Below, piece by piece: positions 42,869 through 52,717 of a stretch of 64,000 nucleotides of DNA. The DNA is from DASVFB01 sp963766345. GTDB taxonomy: Bacteria > Actinomycetota > Thermoleophilia > Gaiellales > Gaiellaceae. The notes under the pieces were generated by a model, which did no database searches, was not told the DNA's origin, and saw only the letters and a program-made list of their open reading frames with translations. How positions within the stretch are numbered: position 1 is the stretch's first letter; each line of letters starts with the position of its first letter. A program made the position numbers and the translations under genes. The DNA is taken from positions 372,001 to 436,000 of the forward strand of contig CAVXZL010000010.1 of NCBI GenBank assembly GCA_963766345.1. The letters are read 5' to 3'.

Positions 42869-43801
42869 CTAGGCGCAGAGCGCGAGGAGCGCCGTCCAGT
42901 CCGCGTCGACGCGGTCCTGGATGGCGGCGAGCGTGTACGCGCCCTCGGGCTTCAGCAGGTGCGTGAAGCGCTTCTGCGGCCGGAGCCACGTCTCGATCGG
43001 CGGTTTCTCCGTCGGCGTGAAGGTGAGCGTGTAGCGGCCGTCGACGACCTCGAAGAGCGGCCAGAGGCAGGTGTCGACGGCGGCGCGCATGATGTCGAGC
43101 GACTCGCGCGGCTCGTGTCCCCAGCCGACGGGGCAGTCCGTGAGGACGTTCAGGAACGCCGGGCCGTTCGCCTTTGCCGCGCGCTCGGCCTTGCGGCTCA
43201 GGTCGTCCCACCGCACCGACGCGGCCTGGGCGACGTAGGGAATGTGGTGCGCGACGGCGATCGCCGTCATGTCCTTGCGCTCCTGCACCTTGCCGAAGCT
43301 CTCGATCCCGGCGGGGCTTGTCGTGGTGTTCGCGCCGAACGGAGTCGCGCCGGAGCGCTGCACGCCCGTGTTCATGTACGCCTGGTTGTCGTAGCAGACG
43401 AAGATGAAGCGGTGGCCGCGCTCGAGCGCGCCGGAGAGCGCCTGCAGGCCGATGTCGTACGTGCCGCCGTCGCCGGCGAACACGACGAACGTCAGTGGCT
43501 CGTCCTGCGGCAGGCGGCCGCGCTTGCGCAGCGCGCGGTACGCGGTCTCGATCCCGCTCGCAGTCGCCGCCGCGTTCTCGAACGCGACGTGCAGCCACGG
43601 CACGTTCCACGCGGTTGTCGGATAGCGGGTGGTCGCGACCTCGAGGCAGCCGGTCGCGGAGACGACGACCTTCGGCCCTTCGATCGAGTCGAGCACGGTG
43701 CGCACGACCATCGGGATCCCGCAGCCCTGGCAGAGCGAATGCCCACTGCGGAGCGGCGGCGTGCCGCGCTCGTTGCGGACGAGTGTCTTCAGACGGCTCA
43801 T
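42869..43801 (-). CDS. porB: 2-oxoacid:ferredoxin oxidoreductase, beta subunit
   Basis: 310 aa thiamine-diphosphate-binding subunit. ThDP motif GDGGTYDIGLQALSGALERGHRFIFVCYDNQAYMNTG; cluster-ligand Cys residues in LCQGCGIP, TGCLEV and TDCPVGWG. With alpha, gamma and delta it oxidises a 2-oxoacid (pyruvate is likeliest given sequence character) to acyl-CoA and reduces ferredoxin. Final gene of a five-gene operon with the alpha subunit gene overlapping by 4 bp. Branched-chain or 2-oxoglutarate specificity is not excluded. Confidence 0.88.
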   Translation of the reverse strand: MSRLKTLVRNERGTPPLRSGHSLCQGCGIPMVVRTVLDSIEGPKVVVSATGCLEVATTRYPTTAWNVPWLHVAFENAAATASGIETAYRALRKRGRLPQDEPLTFVVFAGDGGTYDIGLQALSGALERGHRFIFVCYDNQAYMNTGVQRSGATPFGANTTTSPAGIESFGKVQERKDMTAIAVAHHIPYVAQAASVRWDDLSRKAERAAKANGPAFLNVLTDCPVGWGHEPRESLDIMRAAVDTCLWPLFEVVDGRYTLTFTPTEKPPIETWLRPQKRFTHLLKPEGAYTLAAIQDRVDADWTALLALCA

Positions 43802-44970
43802 GCTTCTTCCCTCAGCCCGACGTACTGCGTCTCGCGCGACGCGTTCTCAACACGCTCGAACACCGCGCGGATGTCCTCCGGATGGATGTCGCGGCCGCCG
43901 AGGCCGTAGACGAAGCTGCCAACGACCGCCGCGTTGCCGTACACGGCGGCGACGACCTCCGCGAAGAGCGGCGGCCGCCCTCCGGGCGAGTCGGCCCGGT
44001 CGAGCACGGCAATGTCGGTCACATGGCGAAGCGCGGCGCGAACGGCTGCGTCCGGGAAGGGCCGGAACGCGCGCACCTGGAGCAGGCCGACGGCCTCGCC
44101 TTCGGCGCGCAGCGTGTCGATGACGTCCTTCGCCGTGCCTGCGGTCGAGCCCATCACGACGATCGCGCGGCGCGCGCCGTCGAGCCTGTAGCTCTCGACG
44201 AGCCCGAGGCCGCGGCCGCTCATGTCCGCGTACTCGGCCGCGATCTGCTCGATCACGTCGAGGGCCGTCTGCTGCGCGCGCACGAGGTCGTGACGCAGCT
44301 CGAAATACGAGTCGGGCATCGCGAACGGCCCCTGCGACGTGACGACGCCCAGGTCGAGCAGCGGGAACGGGATCGCGTACTCGCCGACGAAGCGCTTGAC
44401 GTCGCCGTCGTCGAGCAGCGCGACGGGCTCGGCCGAGTGCGTGATCGTGAAGCCGTCCTGTCCGACGAGCACAGGGAGCAGCACGTCCGGGTGCTCGGCG
44501 ATCCGCGGCGCCATCACCGTGAAGTCGTACGCCTCCTGGGCGTTCTCGGCGAAGAGCTGGATCGCGCCCGAGTCGCGCACGAGCATCGAGTCGGAGTGGT
44601 CGGCGTGGATGTTGATCGGCCCCGACAGCGCGCGGTTGCCGACGGCCATGACGATCGGCGCGCGCATCGCGGCGGCGATGTAGACGATCTCCGCCATCAG
44701 CGCCATGCCCTGCGACGAGGTCGCGGTCATGGTGCGCGCGCCGGCGAGAGCAGCGCCAACGGCTGCGCTCATCGCAGAGTGCTCGGACTCGACGTTGACG
44801 ATCTCGCCGCTCGCCCTGCCGTCCGCGACGAACTTCGCGAAGCCCTGGATGATCGGCGTCTGCGGTGTGATCGGGTAGACGGGAACGACGTCCGGGTCGA
44901 TCTGGCGCATCGCGTGCGCGACGGCCTCGCCGCCCGTCAGAACCCGGAGGCGCGCGACGTCAACCGCCAA
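43798..44970 (-). CDS. porA: 2-oxoacid:ferredoxin oxidoreductase, alpha subunit
   Basis: 390 aa. Begins with the pyrimidine-binding domain: VPVYPITPQTPIIQGFAKFVADG, VESEHSAMSAAVGAALAGARTMTATSSQGMALMAEIVYIAAAMRAPIVM, then domain II with GRDIHPEDIR near the end (STAGTAKDVIDTLRAEGEAVGLLQVRAFRPFP). The TTG start at 44970 follows GGAGG inside the delta gene, 11 bp overlap. Catalysis needs the other subunits. Cytosolic. Confidence 0.88.
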   Translation of the reverse strand: MAVDVARLRVLTGGEAVAHAMRQIDPDVVPVYPITPQTPIIQGFAKFVADGRASGEIVNVESEHSAMSAAVGAALAGARTMTATSSQGMALMAEIVYIAAAMRAPIVMAVGNRALSGPINIHADHSDSMLVRDSGAIQLFAENAQEAYDFTVMAPRIAEHPDVLLPVLVGQDGFTITHSAEPVALLDDGDVKRFVGEYAIPFPLLDLGVVTSQGPFAMPDSYFELRHDLVRAQQTALDVIEQIAAEYADMSGRGLGLVESYRLDGARRAIVVMGSTAGTAKDVIDTLRAEGEAVGLLQVRAFRPFPDAAVRAALRHVTDIAVLDRADSPGGRPPLFAEVVAAVYGNAAVVGSFVYGLGGRDIHPEDIRAVFERVENASRETQYVGLREEA

Positions 44971-45226
44971 TGCGGTCCTCCACCATCGTCACGGCGCCGG
45001 TCGGACAGACGGCCGCGCAGAGCTCGCACCCCTTGCAGTACCGAAGGTCGAAGCCGGTGAAGACGGCGTCGTCCAGCGAGATCGCCGAGTCGGGGCAGTA
45101 GAGCCAGCAGAGCAGGCAGTTCACGCACTTCGAGAGGTCGACCTGCGGCTTGAGCCCCGTGCGCCATGCGCCGGTCTGCGGCTGCTCGGCCTCATCGCGG
45201 ACGACGATTCCACCCGGATGGCTCAT
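44960..45226 (-). CDS. porD: 2-oxoacid:ferredoxin oxidoreductase, delta (ferredoxin) subunit
   Basis: 88 aa with two [4Fe-4S] motifs: CVNCLLCWLYCP and CKGCELCAAVCP. It carries electrons from the catalytic subunits to ferredoxin or the flavoprotein. ATG 45226 overlaps the gamma stop (ATGA). The N-terminal extension GGIVVRDEAEQPQTGAWRTGLKP is typical of delta subunits. Confidence 0.9.
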   Translation of the reverse strand: MSHPGGIVVRDEAEQPQTGAWRTGLKPQVDLSKCVNCLLCWLYCPDSAISLDDAVFTGFDLRYCKGCELCAAVCPTGAVTMVEDRIGG

Positions 45227-45693
45227 CGCGTTGCCTTCTCGTAGCCCGCCGCGACGGTCGCACGGATCGCTCCGTGGTCGGCCTTGCGGCCGAGCGTCTC
45301 GACGGCGCGCTCCTGCAAGAGCTCGAGCGGCGGCTCGCCGAGCGCGCCCGCCACGGCGCCGACCATGAAGAGGTTGGTCGAGCCGCGCGGCGCGCCGAGC
45401 TCGGCGGCGTCCAGGAGGAGGCCGCCCGGCTTCAGGCCCGCGGTCACGTTGCCCTCCTTGCGGAGCGACGGCTCGAGCACGACGACGACGTCGGGATGCT
45501 CGATCGAGTCGTGGCGGCGGATCGGCTTGTCGTCGTAGCGCGTGTACGCGCGAAGCGGCGCACCGCGGCGTTCGGGCCCGTACTCGGGGAACGCCTGCAC
45601 GCTCTTGCCCGCGTCGAGCAGTGCGAGCGCGAGCAGGTGGGACGCCGTCTTCGCGCCCTGGCCGGCACGCGCATGCCACCGGATCTCCTTCAT
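45223..45693 (-). CDS. porG: 2-oxoacid:ferredoxin oxidoreductase, gamma subunit
   Basis: 156 aa domain III of PFOR: EIRWHARAGQGAKTASHLLALALLDAGKSVQAFPEYGPERRGAPLRAYTRYDDKPIRRHDSIEHPDVVVVLEPSL with the conserved GQG and PEYGPERRG motifs. Co-translated with the upstream flavoprotein (ATGA overlap at 45690-45693). Completes the four-subunit enzyme. Confidence 0.9.
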   Translation of the reverse strand: MKEIRWHARAGQGAKTASHLLALALLDAGKSVQAFPEYGPERRGAPLRAYTRYDDKPIRRHDSIEHPDVVVVLEPSLRKEGNVTAGLKPGGLLLDAAELGAPRGSTNLFMVGAVAGALGEPPLELLQERAVETLGRKADHGAIRATVAAGYEKATR

Positions 45694-47006
45694 GACCGGC
45701 CTCCGAGAAAGTCGTCGACGCCGCGCGCCGCGAGCTTCGCCTCGCGCACCGCCTCGACGACCGTTGCGCCGCCGTTCGTCGCGTCGCCCGCGGCAAACCA
45801 GCGCGGGTTCGTCGTCCGGCCGTGCTCGTCCACGGCGATCAGGCCCTTGTGGAGCTCGAGCCCGTCGATCCAGCTCAGGAGCTCGGTGCGGGGCTGCTGC
45901 CCAATCGCCTTGACGACCGTGTCCACCGGCAGGAGGAACTCGCTGCCTGCGATCTCGACCGGCCGCCGGCGGCCGCTCTCGTCCTCGGGGCCGAGCTCCA
46001 TCCGGCGGCACTCGACACCCGTGAGCCGCGTGTCGCCGAGGAAGCGGACCGGCAGGGTCAGCCAGAGGAACTTCACGCCTTCCTCACGTGCCTCCTCGAC
46101 CTCGTGCGCGTATGCGGGCATCTCGGCCTCGGTACGCCGGTAGACGAGCGTCACGTCGCTCGCGCCCAGGCGTAGTGCCTCGCGCGCGACGTCGATCGCC
46201 GTGTTGCCGCCGCCGATCACCGCGACGCGGTCGCCGATCTCTGGAACGTCGGCCGTCTTGATGCCTTCGATGAAGGGCAGCGAGTTCCAGACTCCTTCGA
46301 GGTCGTCGCCCGGATAGCCGACGTCGAGGTCTGCCCCGAGCCCGACGGCGAGCACGCACGCGTCGTACTCGGCCTCGAGCGACTGCACCGCCTCGCGCGA
46401 GGCGATCGGCACGTTGAGCTCGAACCGCACGCCGAGGCGCGCGATCGCGTGCGTCTCCTGGGGGAGGGGCTCGCGCAGCTGCCGGTACGGCGCGATCGCG
46501 AAGCGGACGAGCCCTCCGGATTCGCGACGCGCGTCGAAGACGGTGACGTCGTGGCCGAGCAGCGCCAGTTCGCCGCCGCACGCGAGCCCGGCGGGGCCGG
46601 CGCCGAGGACGGCGACGCGCTTGCCGGTGCGTTGACGGGGCTGCGGGAGACGTACGTCGCGCGCGAGGGCGTGGTCGGTGGCGAAGCGCTGGAGGAGCCC
46701 GATCGCGATCGGCCTCCGCGCCTCGTGCGGGAGGACGCAGGCGCCCTCGCAGAGCGTCTCGACGGGGCAGACCCGCGCGCAGGTGCCACCGAGCAGGTTC
46801 TCCGCGAAGATCAATTCCGCCGCGCCCTTCGGGTCGCCGCGGGCGATCGCTCCGACGAAGCCCGGGACGTCTACGCCGGCCGGGCAGGCCGCCGTGCACG
46901 GGGCGGGAGCATACGGGCCGCCGCACTCGAGGCATGCATCCGCTTCGAGCAGCGCCTCTCGAGGGGACAAGGGCGCCGCCAGCTCGGCGTAGACGTCCAC
47001 GAGCAT
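45690..47006 (-). CDS. FAD/NAD(P)-binding glutamate-synthase-small-subunit-like oxidoreductase
   Basis: 438 aa. N-terminal Cys-rich [4Fe-4S] region: DACLECGGPYAPAPCTAACP and GGTCARVCPVETLCEGACV. FAD site VAVLGAGPAGLACGGELALLGHDVTVFDA; NAD(P)H site VAVIGGGNTAIDVAREALRLGASDVTLVYRR; C-terminal FAD contact FAAGDATNGGATVVEAVREAKLAA. First gene of the five-gene operon with the oxidoreductase subunits, so it most likely links ferredoxin and NAD(P)H for this enzyme (similar to Nfn/sulfide dehydrogenase-type flavoproteins), rather than serving glutamate synthase, whose large subunit is absent. Confidence 0.88.
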   Translation of the reverse strand: MLVDVYAELAAPLSPREALLEADACLECGGPYAPAPCTAACPAGVDVPGFVGAIARGDPKGAAELIFAENLLGGTCARVCPVETLCEGACVLPHEARRPIAIGLLQRFATDHALARDVRLPQPRQRTGKRVAVLGAGPAGLACGGELALLGHDVTVFDARRESGGLVRFAIAPYRQLREPLPQETHAIARLGVRFELNVPIASREAVQSLEAEYDACVLAVGLGADLDVGYPGDDLEGVWNSLPFIEGIKTADVPEIGDRVAVIGGGNTAIDVAREALRLGASDVTLVYRRTEAEMPAYAHEVEEAREEGVKFLWLTLPVRFLGDTRLTGVECRRMELGPEDESGRRRPVEIAGSEFLLPVDTVVKAIGQQPRTELLSWIDGLELHKGLIAVDEHGRTTNPRWFAAGDATNGGATVVEAVREAKLAARGVDDFLGGRS

Positions 47007-47135
47007 GGGCTCAGTGTCGAGACGCACGGGCTCTGCTCCATCAGCGGTTGGGCGCACGGCTCTGCGGGAATGCCGCAGCATTTCGTGCGCGGGCGCGCGG
47101 ATGCCCCGGCGCGGCGGCGCTCCTAGGCTCGCTGC

Positions 47136-48556
<1,421 letters not shown>

Positions 48557-48557
<1 letters not shown>

Positions 48558-49201
48558 TGCAGGTGAAGAACGTCATGACGAAGCGCGTGATCTCTGTAAA
48601 GCCCCGGACGCCGCTGAAGGACGTCGCACGGTTGCTCGTGTCGAAGCGCGTGTCGGGCGTTCCCGTCGTCGACGAGGACGGCAGCGTGCTCGGCGTCGTC
48701 TCCGAGGGAGACATCCTCCAGAAGGAGCGCGGACGGCCCGGTCGCGGCTCGCTGCTCGACCATCTGCTCGATGCAAACGGGCACGAGGCCGTGAAGCACG
48801 AGGCGCGAGACGCGGCCGACGCGATGACGTCGCCGCCGGTCACGATCCGGCCGGAGCGAGCCGTCTCCGAGGCGGCATCGCTGATGCTCGACCGCTCCGT
48901 CAACCGGCTGCCGGTCGTCGACCACCACGGCAAGCTCGTCGGCATCGTCACGCGGGCCGACCTCGTGCGCGCGTTCGTCCGCGAGGACGAGGCGATCGAG
49001 AGGGAGATCCGCGAGGACGTGATCCTCCGCACGCTCTGGAACACGCCGGAGCGGTTCAAGGTCGCCGTCGACGGGGGCGAGGTGACGATCGAAGGCGAGG
49101 TGTCGGACGCGGAGTCGGCGCAGTTGCTCGCGCGCTTCATCGAGCGCGTGCCCGGCGTCGTCGGGATCCGCTCGCGCGTCACGTGGCCGGTGGCGAGCTA
49201 G
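48557..49201 (+). CDS. CBS-pair and BON domain protein
   Basis: 214 aa. Two CBS motifs (VKNVMTKRVISVKPRTPLKDVARLLVSKRVSGVPVVDEDGSVLGVVSEGDIL and ADAMTSPPVTIRPERAVSEAASLMLDRSVNRLPVVDHHGKLVGIVTRADLV) form an adenosyl-ligand-binding module, followed by a BON domain (FKVAVDGGEVTIEGEVSDAESAQLLARFIERVPGVVGI). ATG 48557 overlaps the malic enzyme stop (TGATG) and has GGAGG upstream, so the pair is one operon; the protein may sense energy status for it (inference). Other proteins of this architecture are widespread in Actinomycetota. Confidence 0.88.
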
Positions 49202-49275
49202 CGGAGGACTGCGAAGCGGACGATGCAACGCCGTCCCGCGGCGGGATCTTCCGGCGGCCGGTGTAGCCTCGCCCG

Positions 49276-50445
49276 ATGGAGTTCCGCCGCGTCGGGGACC
49301 TGCCGCCCTACGTCTTCGCGACCGTCGACGAGCTGAAGCGCCGGCTGCGGCGGGAAGGCCGCGACGTCGTCGACCTCGGGTTCGGCAACCCCGACATCCC
49401 GTCGCCGGCTCCGGTCGTCGAGAAGCTCGCAGAGGCCGCGGCGAGGCCGGCAAATCATCGCTACTCCGCCAGTCGCGGCATCCCGCATCTGCGCGACGCC
49501 GTCGCCGAGCTCTACAGGCGCCGCTTCGACGTCGAGGTGGATCCCGAAACGCAGATCGTCGCGACGATCGGCGCGAAGGAAGGGCTCGCGCACCTCATGT
49601 GGGTGCTGCTCGAGCCGGGCGACGTCGCCGTCGTGCCGACGCCGAGCTATCCGATCCATCTCGTCGCGCCCCGGCTGGCCGGCGCCACGGTCGTCGGCAC
49701 CGACGTCGAGGCGATCGAGGACGCCGTGCGCTCGACGACGCCGGCGCCGCGCGCCGTCGTCATCTCGTACCCGCACAACCCGACGACGGCGACCGCGACG
49801 CCCGAGCTCATGCAGCGGCTCGTCGATCTCGCCCGCGAACGCGACCTGATCCTCGTGCACGACTTCGCGTACGCCGACATCGCGTTCGACGGTCACGTGC
49901 CGCCGTCGGTGATGCAGGCGGACGGAGCCGAGGAGTGCGCGGTGGAGCTCTACAGCCTGACGAAGTCGTTCTCGATGGCGGGTTGGCGCGTCGGGTTCGT
50001 CGTCGGCCGGCCGGACGTCGTGCAGGCTCTCGCGAAGCTGAAGTCGTACCTCGACTACGGGACGTTCCAGCCGATCCAGATCGCGTCAATCGTTGCGCTC
50101 CGCGAGTGCTCGGACTATCCGGAAGAGGTCTGCGAGGTGTATCGCAGCCGGCGCGACGCGCTGTGCTCGGGGCTTGCCCGCGCGGGCTGGGACGTCGAGC
50201 CGCCGCGCGGGACGATGTTCGTGTGGGCGCCGATCCCCGAGCCCTTCCGCGACGCGGGCTCCCTCGACTTCGCCGTGCGCCTGGCGCAGGAGGCCGACGT
50301 CGCCGTCAGCCCCGGCGTCGGGTTCGGCGAGGGCGGCGACGGTCACGTGCGGTTCGCGCTCGTGGAGAACGAGCAGCGGATCGCGCAGGCGACGCGGTCG
50401 ATTCGGCGGATGCTCGCGTCTGCTGCCGCGCCCGCCGTCTCCTAG
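49276..50445 (+). CDS. PLP-dependent aminotransferase class I/II (AlaC-like)
   Basis: 389 aa fold-type I aminotransferase. Substrate/PLP motifs: LGFGNPDIPSP, YSASRGIPHLRDAVAELY, ATIGAKEGLAHLMWVLLEPGDVAVVPTPSYPIH, VISYPHNPTTATAT, LVHDFAYADIAFDG (Asp/Tyr to PLP) and the Schiff-base Lys in YSLTKSFSMAGWRVGF. Closest in character to alanine/diaminopimelate-type enzymes (AlaC, LL-DAP-AT branch); the exact substrate is unresolved. TAGCCT lies 6 nt before the ATG (leaderless). Its stop overlaps the convergent rsgA gene by 4 bp. Confidence 0.9.
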   Translation: MEFRRVGDLPPYVFATVDELKRRLRREGRDVVDLGFGNPDIPSPAPVVEKLAEAAARPANHRYSASRGIPHLRDAVAELYRRRFDVEVDPETQIVATIGAKEGLAHLMWVLLEPGDVAVVPTPSYPIHLVAPRLAGATVVGTDVEAIEDAVRSTTPAPRAVVISYPHNPTTATATPELMQRLVDLARERDLILVHDFAYADIAFDGHVPPSVMQADGAEECAVELYSLTKSFSMAGWRVGFVVGRPDVVQALAKLKSYLDYGTFQPIQIASIVALRECSDYPEEVCEVYRSRRDALCSGLARAGWDVEPPRGTMFVWAPIPEPFRDAGSLDFAVRLAQEADVAVSPGVGFGEGGDGHVRFALVENEQRIAQATRSIRRMLASAAAPAVS

Positions 50446-51485
50446 TACGACACCTTCCGCCTGGATCGCTCGAAGCGCGCCCGCTCCTTTCGCGCCTCCG
50501 AGCGTGCGCGCCCGTCCTGCTTGCGCGCGAGCCGTTCGAGCTCCCGCTGCAGCTTGCGCCAGCTCTCGTAGCGCTCCAGGTCGAGCGTCCCGTTCGCGAG
50601 CGCCGCGCGCACCGCGCAATCCGGCTCCTCGCGGTGTGTGCAGTCGGCGAAGCGGCACTGCGCGGCGAGCGACTCGAGGTCTCCGAACGCGGCTTCGAGA
50701 CCGGAGTCCGCGTCCCAGAGCTGCAGCTCGCGCATCCCGGGCGTGTCGAGCATGAGCCCGCCGTCGGGCAGCGGCACGAGCTGCCGGTGCGACGTCGTGT
50801 GCCGGCCGCGTCCGTCCTCGCGGATCTCCTGCGTGGCAAGCAGGTCCTCACCGAGGAGCGCGTTGACGAGCGTCGACTTGCCGACGCCGGACGAGCCGAG
50901 CAGCGCGGCGGTGCGTCCGCCGGGCACGTAGCCGCGCACCGTCTCGACCCCGTCGCCGTGCGGCGCGCTCACCGCGTGCACGGGGACGCCGTAGGCCACC
51001 GCCTCGACCTCGTACACGTAGGACTCCACGTCGTCGCAGAGGTCGGCCTTCGTGAGGAGCACGACGGGCTGCGCGCCGCTCTCCCAGGCGAGCGTGAGGT
51101 AGCGCTCGATGCGGCGGACGTTGTAGTTCAGGTCGAGGCCGCAGACGACGAAGGCGACGTCGACGTTCGCGGCGACGACCTGCGGCTTCGTCTCCGACCA
51201 CGCGACCTTGCGCACGAAGGCGGTGTGGCGCGGCAGGAGCGCCTGGATCGTTGCGCGCCCCTCGTCTGTGCGCGCGGCCACGGCGACCCAGTCGCCGACG
51301 GCCGGATGCTCGTCCGTGTGACGCAACCTGCCTGCGAGCTCGGCGCGGAGCTCGCCGTGCTCGGAGTACAGGACGTACTCGCTTCGGTGCTCGACGGCGA
51401 CGCGCGCGGGCGCGAGGCCGTCAAGCTCATGCGGGCGGAACGCGTCGGCGTACGACTCGTCCCAGCCCAGGGACTCGAGGTGCAA
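50442..51485 (-). CDS. rsgA: Ribosome small-subunit-dependent GTPase A
   Basis: 347 aa circularly permuted GTPase for 30S maturation. OB-fold (GDWVAVAARTDEGRATIQALLPRHTAFVRKV), G4 TKAD, G1 GSSGVGKSTLVNALLG, G3 DTPGMREL, and a C-terminal zinc motif CRFADCTHREEPDC. TTG start with AGGAGGA 7 nt upstream. A 13-codon peptide ORF with its own strong ribosome site lies just upstream. Confidence 0.93.
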   Translation of the reverse strand: MHLESLGWDESYADAFRPHELDGLAPARVAVEHRSEYVLYSEHGELRAELAGRLRHTDEHPAVGDWVAVAARTDEGRATIQALLPRHTAFVRKVAWSETKPQVVAANVDVAFVVCGLDLNYNVRRIERYLTLAWESGAQPVVLLTKADLCDDVESYVYEVEAVAYGVPVHAVSAPHGDGVETVRGYVPGGRTAALLGSSGVGKSTLVNALLGEDLLATQEIREDGRGRHTTSHRQLVPLPDGGLMLDTPGMRELQLWDADSGLEAAFGDLESLAAQCRFADCTHREEPDCAVRAALANGTLDLERYESWRKLQRELERLARKQDGRARSEARKERARFERSRRKVSY

Positions 51486-51526
51486 CGTGATCTCCTCCTA
51501 AGAGAGTCGGTTCCGGGAAAGGAGCG

Positions 51527-51568
51527 CTAGAAGCGCACGGAGGCCGTGCTGAGGGCAGACTCGGTCAT
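51527..51568 (-). CDS. Possible 13-aa leader peptide upstream of rsgA
   Basis: MTESALSTASVRF then TAG. A perfect AAAGGAGG ribosome site lies 10 nt before its ATG, stronger than that of most genes here. The stop is 41 nt before rsgA's start codon. It could set rsgA translation or be a chance ORF; no similar peptide is known to me. Confidence 0.35.
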   Translation of the reverse strand: MTESALSTASVRF

Positions 51569-51619
51569 CTGTGCACCGCCTCCTTTCGTCGCAGAACCTT
51601 GGCGGAGGATACAGGCAGC

Positions 51620-52717
51620 TCAGGAGAAAGTCACGAGCGGCTTGCGGATCAGTGCTGCGCCCGCGCTGCACGCGCGGTCGGGACAGCGGAAGCGCCCGTC
51701 GCTCACGAGCACGAGCGTGCGCCCGAACCAGCTGCGACAGTCGCCCGTTTCTCCGCGCGGCATCCGCGAGCACATCCTGAAGAGTGCGAGCTGTTTCGCC
51801 CCCGGGCTCCGTTCGAGCCCCTGCACGGCCACGCCGCGCAAGCACGCACCGGCATCGCCGCCGAGCCGCGCGCAGATGCGCGTCTGCTCGAACGGATCCT
51901 CGGGGATCGCCAGCGCAGCCGCGCTGATGCAGCCGTAGCGCTGCAGACCGCGGAGCCCGACGCAGGCTTTGCGAATCGACGCGGGGTCGTCGAAGAGCGG
52001 CGCGGTCGCATCCTCGACGAAGTAGCGGTACCAGCAAGGGCGCACGTACCACAGGTGTCCGTTGCACAGGAAGCGCGGCGACGCGCCGTTCGCGCGCCGA
52101 GCGGTGCCGTCCGCGCCGCGGAGCGAGATCCAGTAGTCGTGGAACGCGCCCTGCGCGCAGTCCGGCGCCTGCTCGCCGAGCCTGCGACATGCCGCGACGG
52201 ACTGGCGAAGCCGTCCGTGGTAGCCGCGCATCAGCGCGTGCCCGATCCCGTGGACGCAGGTGTACGAGCGGTAGCGCGTCGGCAGGCGCAGGCATTGCTC
52301 GAGTGCCGAGCGGCCGCCCGTGAGGATGATCTGCGGGCCGAGGTACATGACGAGGCCCATCCCGAAGCCGGCCGAGCACGTCGGGTCGTTCGAGCGCGGG
52401 ATGTAGTCCATGAGGTCTGCAAGCGTCACGTGGTGCTCGGCGCCGTAGCGGCGGCCGACCTCGTGCATCAGCGGGTGGCACATGCTCTCGAGCGCCGTAC
52501 CCGACTCGCGCGCGCGGCGGTCGATGCGGGGCAGCTCGGCCGCCGGGTTGCCGGCGCGGTCGATGTCCGCGAGGAGCAGCCGGACGTAGCACGTCCACTG
52601 CGCATCGAGCCGGCCGATCTGCGCGCACTGCCAGAGCCACGGTCGCTGTTGCTGCTTCGCGGCGGCGGACGGCGCGAGCGTCGCGAGCACGATCGCCGCG
52701 GCGGCGAGCCACTTCAT
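51620..52717 (-). CDS. Cys/His-rich secreted protein of unknown function
   Basis: 365 aa. Signal peptide KWLAAAAIVLATLAPSAAA; TACCCT lies 6 nt before ATG (leaderless). The mature chain has about 20 Cys residues and repeats a Cys/His theme: MCHPLMHEVGRRYG, CSAGFGMGLVMY, CVHGIGHALMRGY, CAQGAFHDYWISL, FLCNGHLWYVRPCWYR. The CHxxMHE and CVHGxGHA motifs recur in uncharacterised actinobacterial proteins and look like a metal- or haem-binding enzyme core. No known family confirmed. Confidence 0.7.
   Translation of the reverse strand: MKWLAAAAIVLATLAPSAAAKQQQRPWLWQCAQIGRLDAQWTCYVRLLLADIDRAGNPAAELPRIDRRARESGTALESMCHPLMHEVGRRYGAEHHVTLADLMDYIPRSNDPTCSAGFGMGLVMYLGPQIILTGGRSALEQCLRLPTRYRSYTCVHGIGHALMRGYHGRLRQSVAACRRLGEQAPDCAQGAFHDYWISLRGADGTARRANGASPRFLCNGHLWYVRPCWYRYFVEDATAPLFDDPASIRKACVGLRGLQRYGCISAAALAIPEDPFEQTRICARLGGDAGACLRGVAVQGLERSPGAKQLALFRMCSRMPRGETGDCRSWFGRTLVLVSDGRFRCPDRACSAGAALIRKPLVTFS

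Noticed and set aside
45690..47006. Glutamate synthase small subunit (gltD)
   Set aside because: No large subunit in the window; tight overlap with ferredoxin oxidoreductase genes makes an electron-transfer flavoprotein more likely.
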